Below, piece by piece: positions 1 through 11,738 of a DNA stretch of 64,000 nt. The stretch is from Brenneria bubanii. GTDB lineage: Bacteria; Pseudomonadota; Gammaproteobacteria; Enterobacterales; Enterobacteriaceae. Positions within the stretch are counted from its first letter, which is position 1; each line of letters starts with the position of its first letter. The stretch is taken from the NCBI RefSeq assembly GCF_022378355.1, contig NZ_JAKMAJ010000002.1, positions 372,001 through 436,000 of the forward strand, written 5' to 3'. Both the position numbers and the translations under genes were made by a program. Under the pieces are notes generated by a model. The model saw only the letters and a list, made by a program, of their open reading frames with translations. It did not search any database and was not told the DNA's origin.

Positions 1-104
1 TCGAAGCGCATCACGATGCCGCGCTGGCCTTCCTGCACCACGAATAGTGACGCGTAGACCACCATCAGTACCAGGATCAGGATAATTAGTAAGGGCTTAC
101 GCAT
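1..104 (-). CDS. hflC: HflC, N-terminal part (gene runs off the window)
   Basis: The minus strand from 104 reads M-R-K-P-L-L-I-I-L-I-L-V-L-M-V-V-Y-A, a signal-anchor helix, followed by the V-Q-E-G-Q-R-G-I-V-M-R-F start of an SPFH domain. This matches the N-terminus of HflC, the partner of HflK in the inner-membrane complex that encloses and modulates the FtsH protease. Only about 34 codons are present. The start lies 3 nt after the hflK stop codon, so the two are translationally close, as in other enterobacteria. Confidence 0.93.
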   Translation of the reverse strand, partial: MRKPLLIILILVLMVVYASLFVVQEGQRGIVMRF

Positions 105-107
105 CGA

Positions 108-1355
108 TTATTCTCTCCCTACTCGAGTGATATCATTACGCTGCGCATTTGCTCTGCGCTGATCCATGATATTTCCATTATTGCCGCTTTGCGTCTGACC
201 GGTGCTCGTCGTCGGCGCGCCCGGCAAACTCGTCGTGTTGGTCGCATTGTTGCCCTGCGTACTTTCAGTCCCGGCTCCGCGCAGCATCTGATCCAACGGC
301 AAGACCATCAGGTTGCCGCCTTTATCGTTAACCAGTACTTTACGGGTATGGCTTAATACGCGCTCCATCGTCTCGATATACAGACGTTCACGAGTAATCT
401 CAGGCGCAGCCTTATATTCCGGCAGCACCTTGGCGAAGCGCGCGACTTCACCCTGAGCTTCGAGTACGGTACGCGTTTTATAAGCGCGAGACTCTTCCAG
501 AATACGCTGAGCCTGACCATTGGCGCGCGGCTGAACTTCGTTCGCATAGGCTTCGGCTTCTCGGATGTACTGCTGCTCGTTTTCACGCGCGGCAATCGCG
601 TCATCAAACGCCGCCTTCACCTCTTCCGGCGGACGCGCCGTCTGGAAGTTTACGTCCAGTAGGGTTATCCCCATGTTGTATGGACGCACCGTTTCTTCCA
701 GCACGCGCTGAGTGTCGGTACGTACGATAGTTCGACCTTCAGTCAGGATCTTGTCCATCGTATATTTACCAATCACGCCGCGCAGCGCGCTGTCGGTCGC
801 CTGGCGCAGGCTGTCATCCGCATTGGTCACGCTGAACAGATAACGCGCCGGCTCCGTAACGCGATACTGGACGTTCATTTCAACGCGAACCACATTTTCA
901 TCCGATGTCAGCATGACGCCGGATGTCGCCAGTTCGCGCACGGATTCCACGTTTACGGCTCTGACAGAGTCAATAAACGTCGGCTTCCAGTTCAGGCCGG
1001 GCTCTACCTGATGACTAAACTTACCAAAACGCGTCACAACGCCACGTTCCGCTTCCTTGATGGTATAGAAACCGCTGGCAGCCCAAATGACCACCGCCGC
1101 AACCGCGACGATGCCGACAAGCCGACCGCCAAGGCCAGAGCCGCCGGAAGCACCGCCGCCACTGGAACCGGAGCCTTTTCCTCCACCCAGATCGCTGAGT
1201 TTTTTGCTCAGTTTCCGGAAGATATCGTCCAAATCGGGCGGCCCCTGATCTCGGCCACCTTTATTATTGTTTCCGCCAGAGTTGCCGCTATTGTTATTGC
1301 TGCTCCCCCACGGGTCGCGGTCCTGTCCGTTATTACCGGGCTGATTCCACGCCAT
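108..1355 (-). CDS. hflK: HflK, FtsH-modulating SPFH membrane protein
   Basis: 415 aa, the usual HflK length. The N-terminal 75 residues are Gly/Asn/Ser-rich and cytoplasmic. A single membrane helix follows at about residues 79-98 (LVGIVAVAAVVIWAASG), then an SPFH/band-7 domain facing the periplasm with Y-I-R-E-A-E-A-Y-A-N-E near residue 265, typical of the family's coiled-coil segment. With HflC it forms the large HflKC cage around FtsH that limits proteolysis of membrane proteins and CII-type substrates. It is the next-to-last gene of the hfq-hflX-hflK-hflC block, 91 bp downstream of hflX. The C-terminal tail is Asn/Thr/Gln-rich and variable. Confidence 0.96.
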   Translation of the reverse strand: MAWNQPGNNGQDRDPWGSSNNNSGNSGGNNNKGGRDQGPPDLDDIFRKLSKKLSDLGGGKGSGSSGGGASGGSGLGGRLVGIVAVAAVVIWAASGFYTIKEAERGVVTRFGKFSHQVEPGLNWKPTFIDSVRAVNVESVRELATSGVMLTSDENVVRVEMNVQYRVTEPARYLFSVTNADDSLRQATDSALRGVIGKYTMDKILTEGRTIVRTDTQRVLEETVRPYNMGITLLDVNFQTARPPEEVKAAFDDAIAARENEQQYIREAEAYANEVQPRANGQAQRILEESRAYKTRTVLEAQGEVARFAKVLPEYKAAPEITRERLYIETMERVLSHTRKVLVNDKGGNLMVLPLDQMLRGAGTESTQGNNATNTTSLPGAPTTSTGQTQSGNNGNIMDQRRANAQRNDITRVGRE

Positions 1356-1446
1356 GTTTTAGCTCCATTCTTTATGATAGGTGTTCTTCAGGTTCAATAT
1401 CCCAGAGTCCATCAGACTATTTCGCCGTTGAGACGCTTTTTGCCAG

Positions 1447-2727
1447 TCAGACAACATAGTCCGTCAGTTCCTGCTCTTGTTTACACAGACGACGCCAGTC
1501 GATCACCGGCAGACGAACCACCAGACCGATATGTCCGTCATCTTCAATCCATTCTTTTTCAATTGCCTGAAGCTGGTAAAAACGGCTGCGCAAACGTCCG
1601 GCTTCGGGGGGAAGGCTCAATGAATATTGGGCGATTTCCCCAGACAACCGCTCGGTCAGCGCTTGAAATAGCAACGGAATGCCTTCGCCGGTTTGAGCGG
1701 AAACCCAAACTCTCACCGGTAAATTTTCTTCGTTGCGATCGATACGCGGTACGAACCCTTCCAGCATATCGATTTTGTTCATTACTAACAGCACGGGAAC
1801 TTCATCGGCCTCAATTTCCGCCAATACGTCGTCTACCGCTTCAATATTCTCATCAAGACGAGGATCGGCGGCATCCACAATATGCAATAACAGCGAAGCC
1901 TGACGCGTTTCCTGTAATGTAGCTTTAAACGCAGCCACCAAATCATGCGGTAACTGCCGGATAAAACCTACGGTATCCGCCAACACCGTATCACCGACAT
2001 CATCAACCTCTATTCGGCGCAATGTCGGATCCAGCGTGGCAAATAGTTGATCGGCAGCATATACGTCTGCCGACGTGATCTTATTAAACAGCGTGGATTT
2101 CCCGGCGTTGGTGTAACCCACCAGGGATACCGTCGGCACATCCGCCCGGACGCGCGACCGGCGCCCTTGTTCCCGCTGTTTTTCCACCCGCGCAAGACGG
2201 GATAAAATCTGGCTGATGCGATTACGCAGCAAACGGCGGTCAGTTTCAAGCTGGGTTTCCCCTGGGCCGCGCAAACCGATGCCCCCTTTTTGCCGCTCAA
2301 GGTGGGTCCAGCCACGAACTAACCGGGTGGCAAGGTGACGCAACTGCGCCAGCTCTACCTGTAATTTACCTTCATGGGTACGGGCGCGCTGAGCAAAAAT
2401 ATCCAGAATCAATCCGGTACGATCGATCACACGGCACTCGCATATACGCTCCAGGTTCCGTTCCTGGGCGGGCGTCAGCGCGTGATCAAACAAGACCACA
2501 AAAGCATCGGTATCTTTTACCGCCTGGGCAATTTCTTCGGCTTTGCCTTCGCCAACAAAATACTTGGGGTGAGGTGCCTTACGGCTGCCGGTAATTACCT
2601 GCAACGATTCAATTCCGGCAGAAGAGACCAGAGACTCAAACTCCAGCAGATCTTCTGTATCTTTATCTTGCGAGAAGTAAATATGAACAAGTATGGCCCG
2701 TTCACCGGCTTCATAACGGTCAAACAA
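1447..2727 (-). CDS. hflX: HflX, ribosome-splitting GTPase
   Basis: 426 aa, full length. It has an N-terminal HflX domain ([22 protein letters not shown]), a Gly-rich linker [14 protein letters not shown], and a TRAFAC GTPase domain with G1 [10 protein letters not shown]3 DTVGF and G4 NKID. HflX splits stalled or heat-damaged 70S ribosomes. The start is a TTG at 2725-2727 preceded by GAGAGG, and the first residues MFDRYEAGE match the family. It lies 92 bp downstream of hfq and is probably co-transcribed with it. Confidence 0.96.
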   Translation of the reverse strand: MFDRYEAGERAILVHIYFSQDKDTEDLLEFESLVSSAGIESLQVITGSRKAPHPKYFVGEGKAEEIAQAVKDTDAFVVLFDHALTPAQERNLERICECRVIDRTGLILDIFAQRARTHEGKLQVELAQLRHLATRLVRGWTHLERQKGGIGLRGPGETQLETDRRLLRNRISQILSRLARVEKQREQGRRSRVRADVPTVSLVGYTNAGKSTLFNKITSADVYAADQLFATLDPTLRRIEVDDVGDTVLADTVGFIRQLPHDLVAAFKATLQETRQASLLLHIVDAADPRLDENIEAVDDVLAEIEADEVPVLLVMNKIDMLEGFVPRIDRNEENLPVRVWVSAQTGEGIPLLFQALTERLSGEIAQYSLSLPPEAGRLRSRFYQLQAIEKEWIEDDGHIGLVVRLPVIDWRRLCKQEQELTDYVV

Positions 2728-2819
2728 GCGAGTAACCTCTCAAACGATCAAAAAACACCAGGGCGAAGGATAGGTATAATTCTTTCTTCCCCCCCGCCTT
2801 GGTGAATTGACAATACGCC

Positions 2820-3137
<318 letters not shown>

Positions 3138-3238
3138 TTATTTGTTTGTTGTTTGTAACAAAGAACCCCTAGGGCCCTAAAATAACGATGTAAAAAATTT
3201 ATGCGCTGAGACTCATCAATTGTACACAATCACTCAAC

Positions 3239-4180
3239 CTATGCACTAACAACCTGAATTACCTTGTCTAACGCTTCCTGCGGCTTTTCACTGTCCAGCC
3301 AACAGGTTTCGTCCCAACCTCGTAACCAGGTCATTTGCCGTTTGGCCAACTGACGTGTCGCACAAATTCCCCGAAAAACCATCTCATCGTAATCAATTTC
3401 GCCCGATAAATATGACCACATCTGGCGATAACCGACACAACGAATGGAAGGCAAGTCCCTATGCAAGTCATGTCGGGCAAAAAGAACCCGCGCTTCCGCC
3501 TCAAAACCTGCCGCTAACATCTGATGGAAACGCAGCTCAATACGCTGATGCAGCAATTCGCGTGTTGCCGGAGCAATAGCAAACTGATGAACGTTATAAG
3601 GCAACGCCTCTCCAGTCGTTTTTGTCAGTTCAGTTAAAGTGTTACCTGAAACGAAAAAAACTTCCAGTGCCCGCGAGAGTCTCTGGGGATCATTTGGATG
3701 AATCCGAGTCGCCGCCACCGGATCTATCTCACGCAACTGTCGATGCATGGCCTGCCAGCCGATCGCTTTCGCCTGCGCGTCTATACGCTGCCGAACCTCG
3801 GCATCAGCCGAAGGCAAAGGCGATAGCCCCTCAAGCAGGGCCTTGAAATAAAGCATCGTTCCCCCCACCAGCAGGGGGATCCGCCCGGCGGCGCTGATTT
3901 GCGCCATTTCCTGCAGGGCGTCGCGGCGAAAATCCGCCGCGGAATAGGCGTCCGCCGGGTCGAGAATATCGATCAGACGATGCGGCGCCCGCGCCAATTC
4001 ATCCGCGCTCGGCTTGGCGGTGCCGATATCCATGCCCTTATAGATAAGGGCGGAGTCGACGCTAATCAACTCCACCGGCAAATATTGACGCAACGCCATC
4101 GCCAGCGCTGTTTTCCCTGACGCCGTCGGCCCCATAATAAAAATCGCGGGCGGATGCGACGTCTTTGCAAAATCACTCAT
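3239..4180 (-). CDS. miaA: tRNA dimethylallyltransferase MiaA
   Basis: 313 aa. The P-loop GPTASGKTA lies at residues 17-25, followed by [21 protein letters not shown], the family's DMAPP/tRNA-binding segment, and later [11 protein letters not shown]. It adds the isopentenyl group to A37 of tRNAs reading UNN codons, the first step towards ms2i6A. Its start overlaps the end of mutL by 8 bp, indicating translational coupling. Confidence 0.97.
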   Translation of the reverse strand: MSDFAKTSHPPAIFIMGPTASGKTALAMALRQYLPVELISVDSALIYKGMDIGTAKPSADELARAPHRLIDILDPADAYSAADFRRDALQEMAQISAAGRIPLLVGGTMLYFKALLEGLSPLPSADAEVRQRIDAQAKAIGWQAMHRQLREIDPVAATRIHPNDPQRLSRALEVFFVSGNTLTELTKTTGEALPYNVHQFAIAPATRELLHQRIELRFHQMLAAGFEAEARVLFARHDLHRDLPSIRCVGYRQMWSYLSGEIDYDEMVFRGICATRQLAKRQMTWLRGWDETCWLDSEKPQEALDKVIQVVSA

Positions 4181-6107
4181 GCTTCAGAGCCTTGATGGCT
4201 TTATTGATATCCATTGGATATAAAAGTTCAATCGGAGGAGCCTTTACCAGCTGTGGGCAAAGCCGCTCCACATCCGTTAATAATTGTATGGCTTGCGAAT
4301 GACTCCAGCTTTCTTGTTCACTGCTTAGCCGGGTCGCCATCCACGAGGCCAGAACGTCGGACTCTATCGTTTTATGATCGGCCAGATAGCCTAACAGTTC
4401 AGAGATCAAGTTTTGTAAATTTTGTTGTCGCAATGGTAAAGGTACGGCTCGTAACGTTGCACGCTGTGACTCGACATGAATATCGATGCCAAAACGCGCC
4501 AGTAACGGCTGAAATCCAGCCAATACGGAGAGTTCTGATTTATTCAACGTCAGACGCTGGGGAATCAATAATGGCTGCGGGCGCAGCCCATCATCAGAAG
4601 GCGTCAGCTGCACCAGCTTCAGATAACGCTCCGCGACGGGTAATGAAAGCAGCGCCAGCCCTTTACGGTATTCCAACAGCGCATAGCAAGGCGGATAAAC
4701 GGTTAATACGCGGCCGAATCCGCTTACGTTGCTCTCCAGCGGCGACTCCGGCATGGCGGAGGATTTCGCGGCGGGCGAGCCAATATCGCGCGATGCGCCA
4801 TGCTGCGTCGCGCCCGGCGCTGACGGAGAAGGAATCACGATCGACTCCGACGGACGCGAGACGTGTTCAATGGCCTCATTCGGTTGCAACAGCTTCCGAT
4901 ACAGCTCCCCTTGTTTTTTCTGATAGCTGGCGGCGCCGGGGTAGCCCGGATGCGGCGCCTCACGAACAGAACCTGAGCGCTGGCCGCCTTTCGCCGTTGA
5001 CGGCATGGCCGGCTGGGCAAAATGGTTCTCACCCGCCGCAGTGCGGTTTTCCTGCTGCCAGGCTATCGGCCGTTCGGTTCCCGGCTCCGACATCGCCAGC
5101 CCAGGCGCGGATGCCTGCTGTAATACCGTCATGACCGCCTGATAAATAAAATCATGCACCAGACGCGCCTGATGAAAACGAACTTCATGCTTGGCAGGAT
5201 GTACATTCACATCAACCTGATGCGGATCGACCTCCAGATAGAGGACGTAAGCCGGCTGCTGATCGTCCTTAAGCTGATCCTGATAAGCCTGACGGATCGC
5301 ATGGTTGATCAATCGATCGCGCATCATACGTTGGTTAACGTAACAATATTGCATCTCGGGCAGTTGCTTGGCCCCGGAAGGATCGGCCACCCAACCGTGA
5401 ATCGTCAGATCGTCATGCCGCCACGACACCGCCAGCGCATGTTGTAAAAACGCGCTGCCGCAGATGCTTCCCAGCCGACGCTCATGCTGTGAAGCCTCGG
5501 TCGCCGGCCGATATTGGCGGATCAGCTTGCCGTTGTGGTGTAGCGTAATGGCGATGTCAAAACGCGCCAGCGCAATCCGCCGCACCACTTCATCAATATG
5601 CGTGAACTCGGTTTTTTCCGTGCGCATGAATTTACGCCGAGCCGGCGTATTGTAAAACAGATCAAGGACTTCCAGCGTCGTGCCGACGGGATGGGCGGCG
5701 GGCTTGACCGTCACCGCCATATCCCGCCCTTCGGCATAGGCTTGCCACGCCTCGGACTGCCGTGCGGTGCGCGACGTCAGCGTCAAACGGGAAACCGAGC
5801 TGATGCTGGCCAGCGCTTCCCCGCGAAAGCCCATACTGACAATGGCCTCCAGATCGTCGAGCGTCGAAATTTTACTGGTCGCATGACGCGCCAGCGCCAG
5901 CGTCAGTTCATCCTTGCTGATGCCGGCGCCGTTGTCGCGGATGCGAATCAATTTGGCGCCGCCACGCTCTATTTCAATATCAATACGGGTCGCGCCGGCA
6001 TCCAGACTGTTTTCCACCAGCTCTTTCACTACCGAAGCAGGCCGTTCCACCACTTCTCCGGCGGCAATCTGATTAGCCAATTGCGGTGGTAGCACCTGAA
6101 TCGACAT
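4173..6107 (-). CDS. mutL: DNA mismatch repair protein MutL
   Basis: 644 aa. The N-terminal GHKL ATPase domain has motif [10 protein letters not shown] near residue 32, D-N-G-A-G-I near 58 and [10 protein letters not shown] near 93. A low-complexity linker spans roughly residues 340-450. The C-terminal dimerisation domain carries Q-Q-N-L-Q-N-L-I. The metal-binding DQHA(X)2E(X)4E endonuclease motif of non-enterobacterial MutL is not visible, as expected for a species that uses MutH. MutL links MutS mismatch recognition to MutH nicking and UvrD. It lies in the amiB-mutL-miaA-hfq operon. Confidence 0.97.
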   Translation of the reverse strand: MSIQVLPPQLANQIAAGEVVERPASVVKELVENSLDAGATRIDIEIERGGAKLIRIRDNGAGISKDELTLALARHATSKISTLDDLEAIVSMGFRGEALASISSVSRLTLTSRTARQSEAWQAYAEGRDMAVTVKPAAHPVGTTLEVLDLFYNTPARRKFMRTEKTEFTHIDEVVRRIALARFDIAITLHHNGKLIRQYRPATEASQHERRLGSICGSAFLQHALAVSWRHDDLTIHGWVADPSGAKQLPEMQYCYVNQRMMRDRLINHAIRQAYQDQLKDDQQPAYVLYLEVDPHQVDVNVHPAKHEVRFHQARLVHDFIYQAVMTVLQQASAPGLAMSEPGTERPIAWQQENRTAAGENHFAQPAMPSTAKGGQRSGSVREAPHPGYPGAASYQKKQGELYRKLLQPNEAIEHVSRPSESIVIPSPSAPGATQHGASRDIGSPAAKSSAMPESPLESNVSGFGRVLTVYPPCYALLEYRKGLALLSLPVAERYLKLVQLTPSDDGLRPQPLLIPQRLTLNKSELSVLAGFQPLLARFGIDIHVESQRATLRAVPLPLRQQNLQNLISELLGYLADHKTIESDVLASWMATRLSSEQESWSHSQAIQLLTDVERLCPQLVKAPPIELLYPMDINKAIKALKHE

Positions 6108-6154
6108 CGCATCCCCTTTTATCTAACAGAATGAACCTTCAGAACAAAAACGTT

Positions 6155-7840
6155 TCAGACGGAAGGAATCACCAGCGTCTGGCCCAGCTGTACGGCGCCT
6201 GAACCCATATCGTTTGCCCGCTGAATCTCTTTCATGCTGACCCCATAACGGTCGGCGATCGCACTCAGAGTATCGCCGCGAATCACTTTGTGTTTAACGG
6301 CGGGAGCGGTTTTTTTGGCGACGGACGCTGACGCCGTTTGTTTTCCCCCGGAAGCCGGAATGGTTAAACGCTGCCCGACCCACACGATATCTTTATTCAG
6401 CCTGTTGCGCTCCCGGATCGCCGACATGCTCACGCCGTAACGCGTGGCGATGGCCGACAGCGTTTCGCCACGAACCACCGTATGGCGAATGCCGCCATTA
6501 GCGGATTTTCCTGCGGGAGTTGCTGCCGGGGCCACGGCAGAGGTTCTATTGGTCGCCGGCAGAACCGATCGGTGTTCCTGCTTTGGGGCGGATTGCAAAG
6601 GGTGAGTCTGAAAGTAACTTTTCACCCCGCGGTAAACCGCGTTGGCGATTTTTTCCTGATAGTCATTGCTGCCCAGCAGGCGTTCCTCGGCCACGTTACT
6701 GATAAACCCGGTTTCAACCAGCAACGAGGGAATATCCGGCGAACGCAATACCCCCAGACTAGCATGTTCAGGCCGAGATTTATGTAACCCGCCCACGCGC
6801 TGAAGCTCACGTAACACTTTGGTGGCCACGTCATAACCGACTCGCTGGGAATGACCGAACTGAAGATCCAGCACCGCCTGGCTTAAGTAAGGATCGGCGC
6901 TGTTATTCGCCAGCAAATCGCCGGCGCCGCCCAACAATTCGGACTGCTTCTCATGCTGTTCCAGCCAACCGGCCATTTCGCTGTTTGCCCGACGGTTGGA
7001 TAGAACCCATACCGAAGCCCCGGTCGCGCTGCGATTTGGCGCGGCATCCGCATGAATGGACACCAGAATATTGGCCCCCTGTTTACGAGCCACATCGGAA
7101 CGCCCCATCACCGACACAAAATAATCACCGCTGCGCGTCAGCACCGGTTTGAACGCGGGATCGCTGTTCAGCAAGCCTTGCAATTTACGGGCAATAGCAA
7201 TGGTGACATCTTTTTCGCGCAATCCATTCAGGCCGATGGCGCCGGGGTCCTGCCCGCCGTGCCCGGCATCGATAGCCACCACCACCGGCTCATTGCCGTT
7301 AGCCGCGGCTGCGCGCGCGGGCTTTATTGCCGACGCGTTGCTGTTCACCACCAGCGTCGGCTTGTTATTGAACGGATTTTTAACCGGTTGAGGCTTCTCC
7401 GTCTGCCGTTCCTTGCGCACGACGGGCGCGCTTTGCGCAGACGTGAGCTTATCGCTGACCAGGGTAAAGACCACGGCATAGCCATTAGCCTTCTTCTGCA
7501 TTACCGCCCGAGTCTTGGTGGGTTGCGTCAAATCCAGCACCAAACGAATGCTTTGCGCATCCTGGGCATTGCTGGTGCGGATCCGCTTAATCAGGTTTTG
7601 CCCGCTGAATTCCAACGGCAATCCCTGAATCAGCACCGACTGGCGAATATCAATCACCACTCTGGCGGGATTGCTTAGCGGAAAGAATGCGTATACGGGC
7701 TGACCGCTAAAGCTCAGACTCACGCTTGCCTGGCCGGAAGCATTATCCACGTTAATATCAGACAAATTGGCGGCCCAGACGGCGCTGGCGAACATCATCA
7801 GCCACATCCAGGCGAACGGTTTAATTATGCGGCTCATCAT
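6155..7840 (-). CDS. amiB: N-acetylmuramoyl-L-alanine amidase AmiB with two LysM domains
   Basis: 561 aa from the ATG at 7840, which overlaps the tsaE stop (TGATG). A signal peptide (hydrophobic core [14 protein letters not shown]) is followed by an AMIN domain that localises the enzyme to the division site, a Pro/Lys linker, and an Amidase_3 domain with the zinc ligands A-I-D-A-G-H-G-G, the S-I-H-A-D-A motif and E-T-G-F. Two C-terminal LysM repeats follow ([10 protein letters not shown] and [10 protein letters not shown]). It splits septal peptidoglycan during daughter-cell separation and is normally activated by EnvC. E. coli AmiB is about 445 aa and lacks LysM; the LysM tail adds a peptidoglycan anchor. 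Confidence 0.95.
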   Translation of the reverse strand: MMSRIIKPFAWMWLMMFASAVWAANLSDINVDNASGQASVSLSFSGQPVYAFFPLSNPARVVIDIRQSVLIQGLPLEFSGQNLIKRIRTSNAQDAQSIRLVLDLTQPTKTRAVMQKKANGYAVVFTLVSDKLTSAQSAPVVRKERQTEKPQPVKNPFNNKPTLVVNSNASAIKPARAAAANGNEPVVVAIDAGHGGQDPGAIGLNGLREKDVTIAIARKLQGLLNSDPAFKPVLTRSGDYFVSVMGRSDVARKQGANILVSIHADAAPNRSATGASVWVLSNRRANSEMAGWLEQHEKQSELLGGAGDLLANNSADPYLSQAVLDLQFGHSQRVGYDVATKVLRELQRVGGLHKSRPEHASLGVLRSPDIPSLLVETGFISNVAEERLLGSNDYQEKIANAVYRGVKSYFQTHPLQSAPKQEHRSVLPATNRTSAVAPAATPAGKSANGGIRHTVVRGETLSAIATRYGVSMSAIRERNRLNKDIVWVGQRLTIPASGGKQTASASVAKKTAPAVKHKVIRGDTLSAIADRYGVSMKEIQRANDMGSGAVQLGQTLVIPSV

Positions 7841-8319
7841 CACGCGGTTATCCCCAACTGATTCGCCACCCGCAGCAGAATAGCCTCTCCCTGAGGGGAA
7901 AGCGCCGACAGTTCAGCCTGCCTGCCCGTGTCCTGATAATGTAAATGCAACGCCAGATCGGCCGTCGGCAATATGCCGGCGCCCTGCTGCGGCCATTCAA
8001 TCAGGCAGATGGCGTCCTGATCCAGATAATCACGGATCCCCATGAACTCAAGCTCCTCAGGATCGGCGAGACGGTAAAGGTCGAAATGATAGACCGCCAG
8101 GGGGGAAAGGGCATAAGGTTCGACCAGGGTATAGGTCGGACTTTTCACATTGCCCTGATGCCCCAGCGCCTGTAAAAAACCGCGGCTAAAGGTGGTTTTT
8201 CCCGCCCCAAGATCGCCATACAAATGCACAACACAGGCGCTTTCACAGGCTTTAGCCAACGCAGCGCCTAACGCGATGGTCGCTGCCTCATCAGGCAGAG
8301 GTAACACAATTTTTTTCAT
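7840..8319 (-). CDS. tsaE: tRNA threonylcarbamoyladenosine ATPase TsaE
   Basis: 159 aa. The P-loop [13 protein letters not shown] is at about residues 35-47, followed by [12 protein letters not shown] and the H-F-D-L-Y-R-L segment, all characteristic of TsaE (YjeE). The ATPase drives the TsaB-TsaD cycle that makes t6A at position 37 of ANN-decoding tRNAs. The start codon overlaps the nnr stop by 4 nt (ATGA) and the stop overlaps amiB, so it is translationally coupled on both sides. Confidence 0.96.
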   Translation of the reverse strand: MKKIVLPLPDEAATIALGAALAKACESACVVHLYGDLGAGKTTFSRGFLQALGHQGNVKSPTYTLVEPYALSPLAVYHFDLYRLADPEELEFMGIRDYLDQDAICLIEWPQQGAGILPTADLALHLHYQDTGRQAELSALSPQGEAILLRVANQLGITA

Positions 8320-9845
8320 TCTGTCTTTTCTAAGGGTATCGATTCGGGATTGACATATCGGGACAACACAGGCATCAGATCGGTTGCCAGCATACCGCGG
8401 GTTCCTCGCTGTTCGGCCAGCCAGTCAGCCGCTGCGCCGTGTACCACGCAACCCGCGCAGGCGGCATCATACAGCGATAGCTTTTGCGCCAGCAAACCGC
8501 CGATGATCCCGGACAATACATCGCCCATGCCGCCCGTCGCCATACCGGGATTTCCGACGTCAGCAATGGCCAACTGGCCCGGTTCACCGGCAATCACTGT
8601 ACCTGCACCTTTTAATACAACAACACCACCATAGCGTTTTACCAGTTTTTGCGCTGCAAGTAAGCGATCACTTTCAATATCAGACACACGGCAGTTCAAC
8701 AAACGGGCCGCCTCGCCAGGATGCGGCGTCAGCAGGCGATTCTGCCGTTTATGCGGATCGATTGCCAGCAGGTTAAGCGCATCGGCATCCCATAACATGG
8801 GTTTGTTACAATTTTCCGCCAGCCGCAGCGCATTTTTTCCCCACTCATCCTGCCCCAGACCGGGACCAATCACGATGATGTCCGCCCATTCCAACCCCCG
8901 CCGCAGGCTTTCAGCCGTCAGCGCCTGCGCCATCAGCTCCGGACGAGCGCTCAACAGCGCCGATAAATATTGCTCGTGAGTAAGTACTCGCACCAAACCG
9001 GAACCGCTACGCAAGGCGGCTTCGCCCGCCATGAACACCGCGCCGCCCATGCCGTCATTACCGCCCACGATCAGCAAACGTCCATTATCGCCTTTGTGTG
9101 CCCCGGGACGCCGTGGCGTTAACCATTCCCTTAACGAGGTTGCCGATAGCCGGCGTATCGGTGCGGCTTGAGCGGCCATCCATTCGGCTAACCCCAGTGC
9201 GCCATAGTGAAGCCGACCGACAACATCGCGCGCTTTGCCGGTCAGCAACCCTGGCTTCAGGGCAATAAACGTGACCGTGTGGTCGGCAATGATCGCCTTT
9301 CCGGCGCATTGCCCGGTTTCAGCATTTAAACCGGAAGGGATATCGATGGCGACTACGGGCGCGGAATGTGCGTTTGCCTGGGCAATCAGTTCATCGTAGG
9401 GAGAACGCGGCGCACTGGACAAGCCGGTTCCCAGTAAACCATCAATAATCAGATCGATATTATCGGGCCAGGGCGCATCGGCATCCTGAACCGCTCCGCC
9501 CTGATCCAGCCAGGTCTGGCGAGCGGCATGGGCTTCATCCGGTAAATCACCGCCGCCGGGACAGGCAATGACGTAAGGGGTGATGCCTGCGGAGCGCGCC
9601 AGACTGGCGACCACATAGCCATCGCCACCGTTGTTGCCCTGGCCTGCCAGTATCAACCAGTGGCGGCTCGCAGGATAGTATTGGCGGGCGATCAGAAAGG
9701 CTGCCTCCCCTGCACGCCGCATCAGCTCATGCATTGAAAGGCCGCTCTCGCGGGCGGCGTTTACCTCTTCACGACGTACCCACTCCGCCTGAAATACCCG
9801 ATGTGGAAGAGAAAAATCAGATCCACAGGTTATGCCGTCAGTCAT
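8316..9845 (-). CDS. nnr: Bifunctional NAD(P)HX epimerase/dehydratase Nnr
   Basis: About 509 aa. The N-terminal YjeF_N epimerase domain has [11 protein letters not shown] near residues 68-78, and the C-terminal ADP-dependent dehydratase domain of the ribokinase fold has [20 protein letters not shown] and [13 protein letters not shown]. It repairs hydrated NADH/NADPH. The ATG at 9845 has AGGAGG four bases upstream and is preferred to the GTG one codon earlier. It heads the nnr-tsaE-amiB-mutL-miaA operon and is divergent from queG across about 144 bp. Confidence 0.95.
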   Translation of the reverse strand: MTDGITCGSDFSLPHRVFQAEWVRREEVNAARESGLSMHELMRRAGEAAFLIARQYYPASRHWLILAGQGNNGGDGYVVASLARSAGITPYVIACPGGGDLPDEAHAARQTWLDQGGAVQDADAPWPDNIDLIIDGLLGTGLSSAPRSPYDELIAQANAHSAPVVAIDIPSGLNAETGQCAGKAIIADHTVTFIALKPGLLTGKARDVVGRLHYGALGLAEWMAAQAAPIRRLSATSLREWLTPRRPGAHKGDNGRLLIVGGNDGMGGAVFMAGEAALRSGSGLVRVLTHEQYLSALLSARPELMAQALTAESLRRGLEWADIIVIGPGLGQDEWGKNALRLAENCNKPMLWDADALNLLAIDPHKRQNRLLTPHPGEAARLLNCRVSDIESDRLLAAQKLVKRYGGVVVLKGAGTVIAGEPGQLAIADVGNPGMATGGMGDVLSGIIGGLLAQKLSLYDAACAGCVVHGAAADWLAEQRGTRGMLATDLMPVLSRYVNPESIPLEKTE

Positions 9846-9989
9846 CACGCCTCCTTATGGTTCAGCAGATGATTCCAAATTAGCAAGCAATGGGGGCAAC
9901 CGCCAGAGTTGACGCAATTTCCCGCGCTATCGGCCTGTAAAGCGTAATGTGGTAAAATGCGCCGGTCTTTGTTCCCACTACGGCTTGTC

Positions 9990-11129
9990 ATGGCATACCC
10001 CTACGATCTCAGTGAATTAACACAACTTATCAAGCAATGGGGGCTAGCGCTGGGCTTCCAGCAGGTGGGTATCTGCGACACGGATTTATCCACCGAGGAA
10101 CCTAAGCTGCAAGCCTGGTTGGACAAGCAGTATCACGGCGAAATGGCATGGATGTCGCGTCACGGTATGCTGCGGGCGCGACCGCATGAGCTTTTGCCGG
10201 GCACGCTGCGGGTTATCAGCGTACGCATGAATTATTTACCGGCTAAAGCGGCATTCGCCAGCACGCTGAACAATCCCCGGCAAGGCTACGTCAGTCGCTA
10301 TGCGCTAGGTCGCGACTATCACAAACTGCTGCGCCAGCGTCTGAAAAAGCTCGGCGATCGTATCCAGAGCTACTGCGGCGAACTTGATTTTCGCCCATTC
10401 GTCGACTCCGCGCCGATACTGGAACGCCCTCTTGCCTCCAAAGCCGGGCTTGGCTGGATTGGTAAGCACTCACTACTATTAAACCGGGATTCCGGCTCAT
10501 GGTTCTTTCTTGGCGAATTGCTGATCGACTTGCCATTGCCGGTCGACCAACCTCAGGAAGAACGGTGCGGCCGTTGCGTGGCCTGCATGACGACCTGCCC
10601 TACCGGCGCCATCGTTGAGCCTTACACCGTTGATGCCCGACGCTGTATTTCATACCTGACGATAGAACTTGAAGGCCCGATTCCTGAGGAATTCCGCCCC
10701 CTGATGGGAAATCGCATTTACGGGTGCGACGACTGCCAGCTCATCTGCCCGTGGAATCGTTTCTCTCAACTAACGGACGAAACCGATTTTAGCCCGCGGG
10801 CGGCGCTGCATACCCCGGAATTACTCGATCTGTTCAATTGGAGTGAAGAAAAGTTTTTACGCATTACCGAAGGTTCCGCCATTCGCCGCATCGGCCACCT
10901 GCGCTGGCTGCGCAATATCGCGGTCGCGCTGGGAAACGCCCCTTATCAGGATCAGGTCGTGCTGGCATTGCAAAGCCGGCTGGGCGAAAGCGGCCTGCTG
11001 GACGAACATATTCATTGGGCCGTTGAGCAGCAGATGGCGCGCCGGGCATCGCAGGAAATCGACGTTCAACCGTCGCGGAAAAAAAGGTTGATTCGCGCGA
11101 TAGAGAAAGGGTTGCCGCGTGATGCCTGA
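9990..11129 (+). CDS. queG: Epoxyqueuosine reductase QueG
   Basis: 379 aa from the ATG at 9990 (MAYPYDLSELTQ), which aligns with the E. coli start; the longer reading frame from 9957 adds a non-conserved leader. It has a cobalamin-binding N-terminal region and two 4Fe-4S clusters of the ferredoxin type, C-G-R-C-V-A-C-M-T-T-C-P-T-G and C-D-D-C-Q-L-I-C-P, plus C-terminal HEAT-like helices. It reduces epoxyqueuosine to queuosine, the last step of wobble-base queuosine synthesis in GUN tRNAs. In E. coli the neighbouring locus is the tRNA-Gly array followed by orn; here those lie 9 to 36 kb away. Confidence 0.96.
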   Translation: MAYPYDLSELTQLIKQWGLALGFQQVGICDTDLSTEEPKLQAWLDKQYHGEMAWMSRHGMLRARPHELLPGTLRVISVRMNYLPAKAAFASTLNNPRQGYVSRYALGRDYHKLLRQRLKKLGDRIQSYCGELDFRPFVDSAPILERPLASKAGLGWIGKHSLLLNRDSGSWFFLGELLIDLPLPVDQPQEERCGRCVACMTTCPTGAIVEPYTVDARRCISYLTIELEGPIPEEFRPLMGNRIYGCDDCQLICPWNRFSQLTDETDFSPRAALHTPELLDLFNWSEEKFLRITEGSAIRRIGHLRWLRNIAVALGNAPYQDQVVLALQSRLGESGLLDEHIHWAVEQQMARRASQEIDVQPSRKKRLIRAIEKGLPRDA

Positions 11130-11571
11130 ATGATGACATCCGAACGTTATCAACGCGTGGCGCAGCCTGTGTATAAATATAAAAAGTCTTTGACAATCAA
11201 CCGTCACAAAAACTACAAGTGATTGCGATAACGTTTTATAAGTAAATTTTATCTATATATATCAATTAAATAAAAAACACAGCAGAGAATAAAAAATAAG
11301 CAGACGAAAAAACCATCAACAGGCAATCTGTGGATAAGTCTGTTCAAAAAGTTATTATATTTTGTATGGATCAATCAAAAAAATGAGTAATAACAGGATG
11401 AAAAAATCATTGTTAGATACGCGATCGCGTGGATGAGATAAGCGCCGACAAACTTAAGATTTAACGCTTCAATCAACCCATTTCCTTACGTCCGTGCAAA
11501 GAAAGGCCGGCATTATGGAGTCGTTGTCGCCGATTGGCAACCCCTATCTGGCAATTTTTAGCCGCAACCAT
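11130..11571. other. AT-rich intergenic stretch with one perfect DnaA box
   Basis: No convincing gene. The stretch 11200-11410 is strongly AT-rich and holds T-G-T-G-G-A-T-A-A at 11329-11337, the exact complement of the 9-mer DnaA box TTATCCACA. I see no cluster of boxes, GATC array or ordered 13-mers, so this is not an oriC candidate. It marks the boundary between queG and the accessory region. Confidence 0.45.
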
Positions 11572-11602
11572 AAAAAAACCCACCAGGCATTGCTTGATGG
11601 GC
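11572..11602 (-). terminator. Rho-independent terminator downstream of ahpF
   Basis: Read on the minus strand, CCCATCA and TGGTGGG form a 7-bp stem (one G-U) around a 9-nt loop, followed by seven T residues. It lies about 140 bp past the ahpF stop. Confidence 0.75.
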
Positions 11603-11738
11603 CAGACACAGACACACAATTTATCAACGACGACACCAACGGCGAGAAGCGAGCGATGTTGAAGTAACAACGGCTTGCTTCGCGCTATAACCCTGATGGT
11701 TGCCAACCACAGCGACAAATATGTCGATGCGGTCAATC

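Noticed and set aside
1011..1922. Long plus-strand reading frame of about 300 codons opposite hflK/hflX
   Set aside because: It lies antisense to two conserved genes, has no family signature, and is Arg/Ala/Pro-rich as expected of a shadow frame.
4214..5134. Plus-strand frame of about 306 codons opposite mutL
   Set aside because: Antisense to the conserved mutL linker and C-terminus; composition typical of a shadow frame.
11200..11410. Possible replication origin in the AT-rich gap
   Set aside because: Only one DnaA box, no box cluster, 13-mers or GATC array.
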